DNA of 64,000 bases from Microlunatus capsulatus (GCF_017876495.1 NZ_JAGIOB010000001.1:3348001-3412000), one strand, 5' to 3'. Positions 9,501-15,815 are shown, counted from the stretch's first letter. Program-made: numbers and translations. The notes: generated from the letters alone by a model not told the origin.

Positions 9501-11201
9501 GGCGCCGGCAACCCGTCCGTCCCGTCGGCGGTGAACACCTTCACGGTGGACACGGCGGCGCCGGACGCCCCGGTGATCACGGCCCCGGCGGACGGCTCCA
9601 CCACCCGGGACCGCACCCCGCTGGTCACCGGCACCGGCGAGGCCGGGGCGGTCGTCACCGTCACGGTGGACGGCACCCGCGTCGGCACGGCCGCGGTGGA
9701 CGAGGACGGCCGCTGGTCGCTCCAGCTCACCGAGCCGCTGGACGACGGCGCCCGGGTCATCGCCGCCGGGCAGGCCGACGAGGCCGGCAACACCTCGGAC
9801 GCGGCCTCGGTGACGGTCACCGTCGACGGCACGGCCGACGCGGCCCCCGTCATCACGGTGCCGGCGGAGGACGCCCTCCTCACCGACGGCGACGTGACGG
9901 TGTCCGGCACCGGCGTGGACGGCTCGCGGGTCACGGTCACCGTCGGGGGCCGCACCTACGGCCCGGTCACGGTCTCCGGGGGCGTCTGGTCGCTCGTGGT
10001 GCCCGACCTGGCCGACGGCCCGTACACGGCCACCGCCGTGCAGGTCGACCCGGCGGGCAACCGCTCCGCTCCGTCGACGGCCGTGCCCTTCGTGGTGGAC
10101 ACCGCGGCGGCCCCGCCGGTCATCACGGCACCGGCCGACGGCAGCCGCACGGGCGACACCACCCCGACGGTGAGCGGCCGCGGCGAGCTCGGGGCCACCG
10201 TCACCGTGCTGGTCGACGACGTGGTCGTCGGCACGGCCGAGGTCGACGGCGACGGGCGCTGGTCGCTGGAGCTGACGACGCCGCTGGCCGAGGGCCCGCA
10301 CACCGCGGAGGCCAGCCAGGTCGACGCGGCGGGCAACACCTCGGCGGTGGCCTCGAGCACCTTCGCGGTCGACCTGACCGCCCCGGCGGCGCCGGTGGTC
10401 ACCGAGCCGGCGGACGGCTCGAGCACCACCGACACCACCCCGGTCCTGCGGGGCACCGCGGAGCCGGGCGCATCGGTCGAGGTGGGGGTCGACGGCGAGG
10501 TCGTCGGCACCGTGACCGCCACCCGGGCGGGCACCTGGTCGCTGACCCTCGACGAGCCGCTGGCCCCTGGGGAGCACACGGTCGGCGCGACGGCGGTCGA
10601 CGGCGCCGGCAACCGGTCCGAGCCCGCGGAGGAGCACACCTTCACCGTCGTCGCGACCGCGGCCACGCCCGTGATCACCTCGCCGGTGCCGGGCACGCCC
10701 GTCACCTCGCCGGTGCAGGTCTGCGGCACCGGTGAGCCGGGCGCCGAGATCGCGCTCCGGGACGCCGACGGCACGGTCCTCGGCCGCGCGACGGTCGGGA
10801 CCGACGGCCGCTGGTGCGTCACCGTCACGCTGCCCCCGGGCGCGCAGACGGTGGAGGCGGTCCAGACCGGACCGGACGGCGACACCGCCGTCTCGGCCGA
10901 GGTCGTCATCACGGTGGGCACCGGGTCCGGCGACGGCGGGAACGGTAACGGCGGGAACGGCGGCACCGGTAACGGGAACGGCGGTACCGGGAACGGCGGG
11001 GTCGGGAACGGCAACGGCGGCAGCGGCAACGGCGGCGTCGGGAACGGCGGCGTCGGGAACGGGAGCGCCGGGAACGGCGGCACCGGGTCCGGGCCGCTCG
11101 CCTCGACCGGTGGTCCCGGGACGCTGATCCCGCTGGCCGGGCTGCTGCTGGTGCTGGGCGGCGGGGCGCTGCTCCTGGTCCGGCGCCGGCGCCAGGGCTA
11201 G
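3567..11201 (+). CDS. Giant secreted Ig-like repeat protein with LAxTG cell-wall anchor
   Basis: This 2,544-residue surface protein starts with a clear Sec signal peptide (MKRVVAWLASALLLIG..., cleavage near AAAA). A non-repeated domain (about residues 30-330) carries a Cys in ATCLPTP and another in GIDCPAP and resembles the choice-of-anchor type heads of actinobacterial secreted proteins. From residue 331 (base 4557) there follow 23 tandem Ig-like repeats of about 91 residues, each opening with a P-x-x-PV-[IV]-x-x-P motif and containing TPT-x-x-GTGE-x-GA, GxW and DAAGN. A glycine/asparagine-rich linker (10927-11096), LASTG at residues 2511-2515, a hydrophobic helix and an RRRRQG tail complete a sortase signal of the LAxTG type used by class E sortases. 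The likely role is adhesion or a surface coat; no ligand can be named. The start follows GGAG. Confidence 0.9.
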   Translation: MKRVVAWLASALLLIGTLFGAALPAAAAPPTETWRAAAGGDAAAVDLAVAGLTLANARLATSQAGTGSQLSPRSSAQSANLGAAVAGLPLAIVGSGQTAPPDHTDPTTATLLGADAVGIGVQTLTTSNLARWSGDATCLPTPVLADSRTSTAGLSVNPLGLADLLTTGVVATEGRTTLASTGGNGLNKAVQSTAVGRLAGASVLGGAVQVAVDGDSTLTARASGTTGGADVTYTPGTVRVTVANVTSVLAAGATRTIDLGLVGRVVITANTPTRTTNGAGTSAEASVSVVTLQIRAGLAVAPLATATVGLVPLRASAVAPAGGIDCPAPKPATPVVTAPADGSLADDATPTFRGTGTAGATVDLTVDGTTTPAATTVDADGRWAVTPTTVLTNASHSVSVTQTLLGATSDRSNVNTFRVDTVAPGAPVLVDPAEGLLTTDDTPTFTGTAEAGSSVEVLLDGQPIGRTDASGSGAVSFTPTTPLDDGTYTATLRATDAAGNTSVRSNAHTFTIDSTAPAVPVVTTPADGSTGTDTTPTYRGTAPANVEVQVFVDGAPLGTTRSDGSGAWTLASTAALDEGEHTVAALTRDAAGNASARSATNTFVVDLTAPEAPVIDEPADGSSTDDTTPELSGTGEPGATVTLRVDGDLVGTAEVDEDGGWSLQLTDALAPGTRTVTAVQADAAGNRSGSASSTFSVDTTAPAAPVITGPADGATFTGPAVTVTGTGEPFARVTVTETGGGASYGPVTVSSSGSWSVVLDDLVDGFYSVRARQVDAAGNTSPASDERTFVVDSEAPDAPVITVPLDGTVTTDRTPTISGTGEPGATLTLTDQRGTEYPVVEVTEFGTWSLVPAADLADGTYAVTATQTDGTQASASSSTVSFTVDGTAPSAPVVVAPENGSATADTTPTVSGTGEAGAAVVVTLGGTALPATTVAGDGTWSVTSTAALPPGPVTASAVQTDPAGNSSPPGTSTFVVDVAAPAPPVIQAPAEGSSTTDATPTVRGTGEAGATVTVTVDGIAAGEALVLEDQTWSLETLRVLDTGGHTVRAVQTDAAGNPSGADSTRFRVDLEAPDRPVVTAPVQGAVLATATPVLRGTGEPGAVVTATVDGSPVGTATVDEDGRWSVQVTDALSATSHVASAVQRDPAGNVSQPAAGVDFSVDVVAPGLPTVVQPGAGTTTRDTTPTVSGAAEAGSTVRVYVDGDLVATTTAGPTGYSVPTSELADGSHTVVVTATDAAGNVSPESAPVTFAVDATAPSVPVVETPAAGATTTATPPISGRADPGSTVTVTLDEDALAPVVADRDGVWTLTPPAPLGEGEHTVTATAADAAGNVSAPSPVVGFVVDLTAPAVPVVAAPADGSATNDTTPTVTGTAEAGATVEVTVDGRVVGSTEAGAGGGWTLTLADPLAAGRHTVAARALDAVGNASALSAVNTFTVDLTAPGAPVVTAPVAGSTVDDATPTVAGTGEAGSTVTVTVDGELVGTAPVDGGGGWTLPLTDALDDGPHTVLAVQTDTAGNSSPATTVSFTVDTEDPAAPVITAPSGEPVLIGPDVVVTGTGESGSTVVVTTGAGTAYGPVPVTAGAWTVTLPGLADGAYVVTAIQTDAGGNASPASDPARFTVDGTAPAAPVVTTPPAGSVTADTTPVVAGTGEASSTVTVRVDGVAVGTAVVADGGAWSLTLTDALLDGPHVVTASQRDAGGSTSAQSSPVSFTVDTGQPAAPVITAPADGSSVGTATPTVTGTGEAGATVRVSVDDQLVGTALVDGNGRWVLALTDPLDEGPHEVFATQADAAGNVSPGVTSTFTVDLQAPAAPVITTPPNGSTTRDTTPRLAGTAEPGAEVRVRLDTTDLDAVTADDQGRWELQVEDALDDGVRTVRATQVDRAGNVSSAATSTFTVDASAPAAPVVLDPADGSVTADATPAFSGTAEPGARVEVRVDGTPVGTTTATQGGTWTLQPGDDVDPLDQGEHEVLAVATDGAGNPSVPSAVNTFTVDTAAPDAPVITAPADGSTTRDRTPLVTGTGEAGAVVTVTVDGTRVGTAAVDEDGRWSLQLTEPLDDGARVIAAGQADEAGNTSDAASVTVTVDGTADAAPVITVPAEDALLTDGDVTVSGTGVDGSRVTVTVGGRTYGPVTVSGGVWSLVVPDLADGPYTATAVQVDPAGNRSAPSTAVPFVVDTAAAPPVITAPADGSRTGDTTPTVSGRGELGATVTVLVDDVVVGTAEVDGDGRWSLELTTPLAEGPHTAEASQVDAAGNTSAVASSTFAVDLTAPAAPVVTEPADGSSTTDTTPVLRGTAEPGASVEVGVDGEVVGTVTATRAGTWSLTLDEPLAPGEHTVGATAVDGAGNRSEPAEEHTFTVVATAATPVITSPVPGTPVTSPVQVCGTGEPGAEIALRDADGTVLGRATVGTDGRWCVTVTLPPGAQTVEAVQTGPDGDTAVSAEVVITVGTGSGDGGNGNGGNGGTGNGNGGTGNGGVGNGNGGSGNGGVGNGGVGNGSAGNGGTGSGPLASTGGPGTLIPLAGLLLVLGGGALLLVRRRRQG
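4557..10925 (+). repeat. 23 tandem Ig-like coding repeats of about 273 bp
   Basis: I counted 23 units by their opening PAAPVI/PVVT motif and their shared DAAGN...FTVD ending. Most units share the pattern DTTPTVSGTGEAGATVTVTVDG...VGTA.VD.DGRWSL. Units 5 (from about 5670), 14 (about 8166) and 20 (about 9838) form a separate class with YGPV in the middle, and each follows a unit of the VDxDGxW class. The last unit (23) is the only one with a cysteine pair. Confidence 0.9.
10927..11096 (+). repeat. Asn-Gly low-complexity linker repeat
   Basis: About 55 codons encode an irregular GNGG/TGNGG/VGNGG repeat directly before the LASTG signal. It is likely a flexible wall-spanning spacer, and its short degenerate repeats may vary in number between strains. 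Confidence 0.8.
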
Positions 11202-11210
11202 ACCCGCACA

Positions 11211-11251
11211 GCAGACGAGGCACCTCCCCTCAGGGGAGGTGCCTCGTCTGC
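11211..11251. terminator. Long perfect stem-loop between Ig-repeat gene and sigma factor gene
   Basis: A perfect 19-bp inverted repeat (11211-11229 with 11233-11251) with a 3-nt loop starts 10 bp after the stop codon. It sits between two convergent genes and is probably a bidirectional terminator. Confidence 0.8.
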
Positions 11252-11290
11252 GTCCGGGACGGCGCCTGCTGTCGGCGCCGAGCCGGGGGC

Positions 11291-12175
11291 TCAGCTGGCG
11301 AGCGGGACGCTCTCGTCGTCGCTGAGGTACTGGCGCAGCGAGCGCAGCACGCGCACCAGCCAGCGGGAGATCTGCATCTGGCTGACGCCGAACTCCTCGG
11401 CGATCTCGCGCTGGCTCAGCTCGGAGTAGAACCGCAGGTAGACCAGGCGCTGGTCGCGCTCGCTCAGCTGCTGGTAGGCCGGCTGCAGGGTCAGCGAGGT
11501 CTCGACGTGCTCGTAGCGGGTCTCCACCTCCGAGAGGCTCTCGCCCAGCGACTCCGCCCGCTGCCCCACCGGGACGTCGAGCGAGGCGGCCTGGAAGCAG
11601 CCGTCGACCTGGCGGGCGGCGCGGATGTCCGCCTCGCTCAGCTCGAGGTGCTCGGCCAGCTCGGGGATGGTGGGCCAGCGCAGCAGCTCGTGGGTGAGGT
11701 CCTCGCGGGCCCGCGCCACCACGGCGGCGTGCTCCTGGATGCAGCGGGGCGGCTTGACCGACCAGGCGCGGTCGCGGAAGTGCCGCCGGATGACGCCCAT
11801 CATCGTCGGCAGCGCGAAGCCCAGGAAGGAGCCCAGCGCCGGGTCGTAGCGGACGCTGGCCTCGACCAGGCCGACGCGGGCCACCTGGACGAGGTCCTGG
11901 TGGTCCTGCCCGCGGCCGGCGTAGTGCCGGGCCACGCCGTCGGCGGCGTCGAGGTGCAGCAGCACGAGACGGCGCCGGATGACCCGGGCGCCGGCCTCGT
12001 CGGCCTCGAGCAGCTGCGCGGTGAGGGCCGCCGAGCGCTCGCGCCGCAGCTGCGGGTTGCGCTCGGTGGGCTCGTGGACGTCGTCGAGGTCGTCGACGAC
12101 GGGGGGCGCGACCCGGAGGAGGTGCGCGGGGTCCTGCTGGATCGGAGAACGGGAGGTGGAGAGAGAACTCGACAT
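11291..12175 (-). CDS. SigB/SigF-family alternative sigma factor
   Basis: The 294-residue protein has the layout of group 3 general-stress sigma factors. Region 2 (RHYAGRGQDHQDLVQVARVGLVEASVRYDP then PTMMGVIRRHFRDRAWSVKPPR) would bind the -10 element. Region 3 includes RWPTIPELAEHLELSEADIRAA. Region 4 has the HTH QREIAEEFGVSQMQISRWLVRVLRSLR for the -35. The usual family length is about 260; the extra 40-50 residues are at the N-terminus. No RsbW-like anti-sigma or RsbV-like gene is in the window, so its control is not visible here. It is divergent from a stress-type cluster preceded by two sites fitting the SigF promoter consensus, which is its probable target. The start at 12175 is preceded only by a weak AGGCGG. 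Confidence 0.9.
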   Translation of the reverse strand: MSSSLSTSRSPIQQDPAHLLRVAPPVVDDLDDVHEPTERNPQLRRERSAALTAQLLEADEAGARVIRRRLVLLHLDAADGVARHYAGRGQDHQDLVQVARVGLVEASVRYDPALGSFLGFALPTMMGVIRRHFRDRAWSVKPPRCIQEHAAVVARAREDLTHELLRWPTIPELAEHLELSEADIRAARQVDGCFQAASLDVPVGQRAESLGESLSEVETRYEHVETSLTLQPAYQQLSERDQRLVYLRFYSELSQREIAEEFGVSQMQISRWLVRVLRSLRQYLSDDESVPLAS

Positions 12176-12284
12176 GTGACCGCCTACATCCGTGGAGGAA
12201 TGTCGGCAGACTGCTCAACCGCTGAGACCGACCATAGCGTGTTCTGGGGAATGCGCCACCGGGGGGTCGGCGGGGGCCGCCGGA

Positions 12285-12309
12285 GTTTGCCGCCCCCTGC
12301 CCTGGGTAC
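12285..12309 (+). promoter_or_regulatory. SigF-type promoter P1 (GTTT-N15-GGGTAC)
   Basis: GTTT at 12285-12288 and GGGTAC at 12304-12309 with 15 bp between them fit the actinobacterial SigF/SigB consensus GTTT-N14-17-GGGTA(T/C). It faces the stress cluster and would give a leader of about 210 nt. Confidence 0.5.
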
Positions 12310-12445
12310 CTGGAGGGGCACAGCACAGGAGGACGCCCGGGCCAGCCCTGTGCCCAGGTCGGGCGGTTGAGAACACAGCCGCCCGGCTGACCCCGCAGCT
12401 GCGCCGGTCCGGGGGACCGTCGCGGCCGCACTCCCGGACCCCGGT

Positions 12446-12470
12446 GTTTACGTCGTAAAGCGCTGGGTAT
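12446..12470 (+). promoter_or_regulatory. SigF-type promoter P2 (GTTT-N15-GGGTAT)
   Basis: GTTT at 12446-12449 and GGGTAT at 12465-12470, again 15 bp apart, are an exact match to the SigF/SigB consensus. Transcription would start near 12478, about 50 nt before the LEA-like gene. The 13-bp palindrome TTTACGTCGTAAA (12447-12459) overlaps the -35 and could be an operator. Confidence 0.7.
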
Positions 12471-12529
12471 GTGATGGCAGATGGCGCGGCGTTCTCGCTG
12501 CGCCGCAGAACTAGTCGATAGGAGATCGC

Positions 12530-13498
12530 GTGACTTCGTCGCCGTATGTCCCCTCCGAGGGGCAGAACCAGTTCGACGAGCCGGTGACCACGTGGGAGCC
12601 CGCGGGCACCACCGAGGCGGGCACCGACATCTACGCCCCCAGCACCGGCCAGTCGAGCACCGCCAGCAGCACCAAGGACACCGCGAAGGACGAGGCCGCC
12701 GGCCTCAAGGACACCGCGGTCGACCGCGGCCAGCAGGTCGCCGGCGTGGCCAAGGAGCAGGCGGGTGCCGTCAAGGACACCGCCGTCGCCTCCGGCCAGC
12801 ACGTCGCCGAGACCGCCAAGGAGCAGGTCGCCGCCGTCACCTCGGAGGCGTCGGGCCAGTTCCGCGACCTCCTGCACCAGAGCCGCACCGAGCTGACCAG
12901 CCAGGCCGGCGCGCAGCAGCAGCGCCTCGGCTCGCTCGTGCACTCCTTCGCCGAGGAGCTCGGCTCCATGGCGTCCTCGTCGGACAAGTCCGGCCCCCTC
13001 ACCGACCTCGCCAAGCAGGGCTCGCGCCGCGTGGGCGAGATCGCGCACCGCATCGAGAACAGCGAGCCGTCCGACCTGCTCGCCGACGTCCGCGACTTCG
13101 CGCGCCGTCGTCCGGGTGTCTTCCTCGGCGCCTCGCTGCTCGCCGGTGTCGTCGTCGGCCGCCTGACCCGCAGCCTCGCCGCCGAGGCGAAGGACGCCAA
13201 GGAGGCCCAGCAGGCCCCCGCCGTCGGCTCCGGCTACGGCGACACCGGCTACAGCACGACCACCCCGGGCCAGGGCTACAGCACCACCACCCCGGCCGCC
13301 GGCTACGACGCGGGCAGCTACACCGCGGGCGGCCTGGAGACCGGCAGCTACACCACGGGCACGGCGGGCGCCGCCGGCACCACCGGCTACGAGGCCGGCA
13401 GCACCGGCTACGAGCCGGCGCGGGCCTACGACGACACGGTCAGCTACGACGACACCGTCACCTACGTCGAGCCGGGGCAGGGTGGCACGGCCCGATGA
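12530..13498 (+). CDS. LEA-like stress protein with helical repeats and Tyr-rich tail
   Basis: The GTG start at 12530 has AGGAG at good spacing. The 322-residue protein has no signal peptide. Residues about 45-110 are Ala/Lys/Glu-rich, with a roughly 24-residue repeat (KDTAV..GQ.VA..AKEQ..A), the style of late-embryogenesis-abundant and apolipoprotein-like proteins that protect membranes or proteins during drying. A basic region precedes one short hydrophobic helix (GVFLGASLLAGVVVGRLTRSL, about residues 197-217). The last 90 residues are a Gly/Thr/Tyr-rich low-complexity tail. Its stop overlaps the next gene's ATG. With the SigF-type promoters upstream, a membrane-associated stress role is likely but inferred. 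Confidence 0.8.
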   Translation: MTSSPYVPSEGQNQFDEPVTTWEPAGTTEAGTDIYAPSTGQSSTASSTKDTAKDEAAGLKDTAVDRGQQVAGVAKEQAGAVKDTAVASGQHVAETAKEQVAAVTSEASGQFRDLLHQSRTELTSQAGAQQQRLGSLVHSFAEELGSMASSSDKSGPLTDLAKQGSRRVGEIAHRIENSEPSDLLADVRDFARRRPGVFLGASLLAGVVVGRLTRSLAAEAKDAKEAQQAPAVGSGYGDTGYSTTTPGQGYSTTTPAAGYDAGSYTAGGLETGSYTTGTAGAAGTTGYEAGSTGYEPARAYDDTVSYDDTVTYVEPGQGGTAR

Positions 13499-13950
13499 CC
13501 ACGCCCTACACCTCCGGGTCGTCGTCCATCGAGCCCCACGCGACGACCACCAGCACCACCGGCGGGGACGACGTCTCCCTCGGTGAGCGGCTGAGCAACG
13601 TCACCCGCGACATCAGCACGCTGATGCGTCAGGAGGTGGCCCTGGCCAAGGCCGAGGTCTCCGAGTCCGCCTCGCGCGCCGGCAAGGGGGTCGGCATGCT
13701 CGCCGGCGCCGCCGTCGCGGGCTTTTTCGTCCTGATGTTCCTGTCGATCTCGCTGTGGCGGGCGCTCGGGAACGAGACCGGCTACGGCTGGTCCGCCCTG
13801 ATCGTGGCCGTCATCTGGGCGATCATCGCGGCGATCCTCGCCGTCGTCGGCAAGAAGGCCCTCGACGAGGTCCGCGGCGTGCCGCAGACCGCCGACTCGC
13901 TGGGCAAGATCCCGAACGCACTCAAAGGCCAAGAGGAGAAGAACCTGTGA
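13495..13950 (+). CDS. Holin-X-like (phage_holin_3_6) two-helix membrane protein
   Basis: The 151-residue protein has an acidic N-terminus, a short amphipathic segment (DISTLMRQEVALAKAEVSESASRAGKG) and two membrane helices (about residues 67-90 and 103-122). This matches the actinobacterial holin-X/phage_holin_3_6 family. Despite the name these are chromosomal membrane proteins, here between two stress-type genes. ATG 13495 overlaps the previous stop (ATGA), and its own stop overlaps the next GTG, so the three genes are translationally coupled. A role in envelope integrity under stress is inferred. Confidence 0.82.
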   Translation: MTTPYTSGSSSIEPHATTTSTTGGDDVSLGERLSNVTRDISTLMRQEVALAKAEVSESASRAGKGVGMLAGAAVAGFFVLMFLSISLWRALGNETGYGWSALIVAVIWAIIAAILAVVGKKALDEVRGVPQTADSLGKIPNALKGQEEKNL

Positions 13951-14711
13951 GCAGCCAGACCCCGGAAGAGATCCGCGCCGACATCGAGCGGACGCGCGCG
14001 AACCTGAGCAACGACGTCGACCTGCTGGCCGAGGACGCCAACCCGAAGAACATCGCCCGCAAGAAGGTGGACGAGGTCAAGGGGAACGTCAAGGAGAAGG
14101 GCGTCGGCCTCAAGGACCGGATCATGGGCACCGCTGACGACGTCCGCGGGACCGTGGCCGACAAGGTGCACGGCGCGACCGACGCCGTCTCCGACAAGGT
14201 GCACGGCGCCTCGGACAGCGCCTCGGGCTCGGCTCACGGTGCGGTCGACTCCGCCCGCGGCGCGCTCTCCTCGGCCGGCGACTCGGTCAGCGGCGCTCCC
14301 GCGACCGCGCGTCGCAAGACCCAGGGCAACCCGCTGGCCGCCGGTCTCGTCGCCTTCGGCGCCGGCCTGCTGATCAGCTCGCTGATCCCGGCCAGCACCA
14401 AGGAGCGCGAGCTCGCCGGCACGGTGAAGGACAAGGCCGAGCCGCTCAAGGCCGGCCTCACCGACGCCGCCAAGGACGTCGCCGCCAACCTGAAGGAGCC
14501 GGCCCAGGAGGCCGCCCAGCAGCTGAAGGAGACCGCCACCGACGCGGTCGGCGCCGTCAAGGACGAGGGGCAGTACGCCGTCGAGGAGGTCAAGGACCAG
14601 GCGCAGCAGGCCAAGACCACGGTCCAGGACGAGGGCACCTCGGCCGCCTCGGACGTGCAGGGCCAGGCCCAGCAGGCCAAGGGCAACGTCCAGGACGCGG
14701 CGAAGTCCTGA
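13947..14711 (+). CDS. DUF3618 domain protein with LEA-like C-terminus
   Basis: The 254-residue product opens with the DUF3618 motif TPEEIRADIERTRANLSNDVD. A middle region of repeated DKVHGATD/SDKVHGASD units leads to one hydrophobic helix (PLAAGLVAFGAGLLISSLIP, about residues 131-150). The C-terminal 100 residues are a Lys/Glu/Ala/Gln amphipathic repeat (KDQAQQAKTTVQDEG, VQGQAQQAKGNVQDA) resembling LEA proteins. Start GTG 13947 overlaps the previous stop (GTGA). DUF3618 proteins commonly sit next to holin-X genes in Actinobacteria, and this triple fits that pattern. The molecular function is not known. Confidence 0.85.
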   Translation: MSSQTPEEIRADIERTRANLSNDVDLLAEDANPKNIARKKVDEVKGNVKEKGVGLKDRIMGTADDVRGTVADKVHGATDAVSDKVHGASDSASGSAHGAVDSARGALSSAGDSVSGAPATARRKTQGNPLAAGLVAFGAGLLISSLIPASTKERELAGTVKDKAEPLKAGLTDAAKDVAANLKEPAQEAAQQLKETATDAVGAVKDEGQYAVEEVKDQAQQAKTTVQDEGTSAASDVQGQAQQAKGNVQDAAKS

Positions 14712-14722
14712 GCACCACCCCG

Positions 14723-15700
14723 GTGAGCACCCCGCAGCCGACGCCCGCGGCGGCGCCCCTGGCCCTCGTGGCCGGGGCGTCCCGCGGGCTCGGCCTGCTC
14801 ATCGCCCGTGAGCTGGGCCGGCGCGGCCACCGGCTGGTGGTCTGCGCCCGCTCGGCCGAGGAGCTCGACACCGCCCGGGCCCAGCTCGAGGCGGAGGGGA
14901 TCAGCGTCCGGACCGCGGTCTGCGACGTCTCCGACGCCGCGGCCGTGGACGCGCTGGTCGCCGACGTGGAGGCCACCGACGGACCGGTCGAGGTCGCCCT
15001 CGCCGTGGCCGGGGTCATCCAGGTCGGCCCGCTGGCCTCTCTGACCCGCGCCCACTTCGCCGAGGCTATCGACATCATGCTGTGGGGCCCGATCAACGTC
15101 GCCCTCGCCGTCGCCGGCCCCATGCGCGCCCGCGGGCACGGCCGGATCGGCGTCATCACCTCGGTCGGCGGCCTGGTCCCCGTGCCGCACCTGCTGCCCT
15201 ACAGCACCGCCAAGTTCGGCGCCGTCGGCTTCTCGGCCGGTCTGCGCAACGAGTTGGCCGGGACGGGCGTCAAGGTCACCACCGTGGCCCCCGGGCTGAT
15301 GCGCACCGGCTCCCACCTGCGCGCCACCTTCACGGGCCGCCAGGGCGCCGAGTACGCCTGGTTCGCCCCGTCGGCCACGCTGCCGCTCATCGCCATGGAC
15401 CCGGAGCGGGCCGCCGAGCGCATCGTCGACGGCGTGCTGGCGGGCCGGGCCTACGTGCTGCTCAGCGCCCTCACCAAGATCGCGTCGCGGGTGAACGGGC
15501 TGGCCCCGACCACCACGTCGGCTTTCCTGGGGCTCGCGGCCCGGCTGCTGCCCAGCGGCCCGCCGCCCAGCGGCACCGACACCGTCCAGGGCTACCAGGT
15601 CGAGGAGCGGCTGGGGCCGCTGCCGACGGCGCTGGTCCGCGCGGTCACCACGCTCGGCCGCCGGGCGGCCGCCCGGTGGAACCAGCACCCGCCCGCCTGA
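14723..15700 (+). CDS. SDR-family oxidoreductase
   Basis: The 325-residue short-chain dehydrogenase has the NAD(P)-binding GASRGLG motif near residue 18, an acidic-strand VCDV motif, catalytic Ser in TSVGG and the YSTAK catalytic pair. The extra 60-70 C-terminal residues beyond a classical SDR contain a hydrophobic segment and RRAAARWNQHPPA, as in actinobacterial SDRs that associate with membranes. It begins with GTG 11 bp after the DUF3618 gene and probably belongs to the same SigF-type transcript. A small hairpin (15708-15724) follows it. The substrate is unknown. Confidence 0.85.
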   Translation: MSTPQPTPAAAPLALVAGASRGLGLLIARELGRRGHRLVVCARSAEELDTARAQLEAEGISVRTAVCDVSDAAAVDALVADVEATDGPVEVALAVAGVIQVGPLASLTRAHFAEAIDIMLWGPINVALAVAGPMRARGHGRIGVITSVGGLVPVPHLLPYSTAKFGAVGFSAGLRNELAGTGVKVTTVAPGLMRTGSHLRATFTGRQGAEYAWFAPSATLPLIAMDPERAAERIVDGVLAGRAYVLLSALTKIASRVNGLAPTTTSAFLGLAARLLPSGPPPSGTDTVQGYQVEERLGPLPTALVRAVTTLGRRAAARWNQHPPA

Positions 15701-15707
15701 GTTTCGC

Positions 15708-15724
15708 TCCCGCGCCCCGCGGGA
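15708..15724 (+). terminator. Short GC hairpin between two SDR genes
   Basis: A 7-bp perfect stem with a 3-nt loop (15708-15714 with 15718-15724) follows the first SDR gene. GTTT at 15701 and GGGAAC at 15721 are 16 bp apart, so a poor SigF-like promoter cannot be excluded here. Confidence 0.3.
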
Positions 15725-15815
15725 ACCCGGACGGGCGGAGCCCGCGCCAGGCGGCGCGCTCCGTCCCGTCCGCCGTGGACCCGACCCCCGCACCCCCACC
15801 ACGAGGAGAACCACC

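Larger units (their letters stand above)
12176..12529. other. 354-bp divergent intergenic region with stress promoters
   Basis: The region separates the sigma factor gene from the LEA-like gene. It contains two SigF-type promoter matches facing right and a 13-bp palindrome, listed separately. I see no gene in it, and no clear promoter for the leftward sigma gene. Confidence 0.7.

Noticed and set aside
4557-10925. Regular repeats that might suggest a CRISPR array
   Set aside because: The unit is about 273 bp, coding and in frame, with diverged sequence; it is a protein repeat.
3594-12431. A 2,945-codon open frame on the minus strand opposite the Ig-repeat gene
   Set aside because: It is the antisense shadow of a GC-rich repeat gene: composition is Gly/Arg/Ala-rich with no domain, and it runs through the sigma factor gene and the terminator.
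13495-13950. Holin-like gene as evidence of a prophage
   Set aside because: No endolysin, capsid, integrase or attachment site is nearby; holin-X-like proteins are common chromosomal genes in Actinobacteria.
15701-15726. SigF-type promoter GTTT-N16-GGGAAC before the GSP39-like SDR gene
   Set aside because: The -10 half has two differences from GGGTA(T/C) and coincides with a hairpin; too weak to call.
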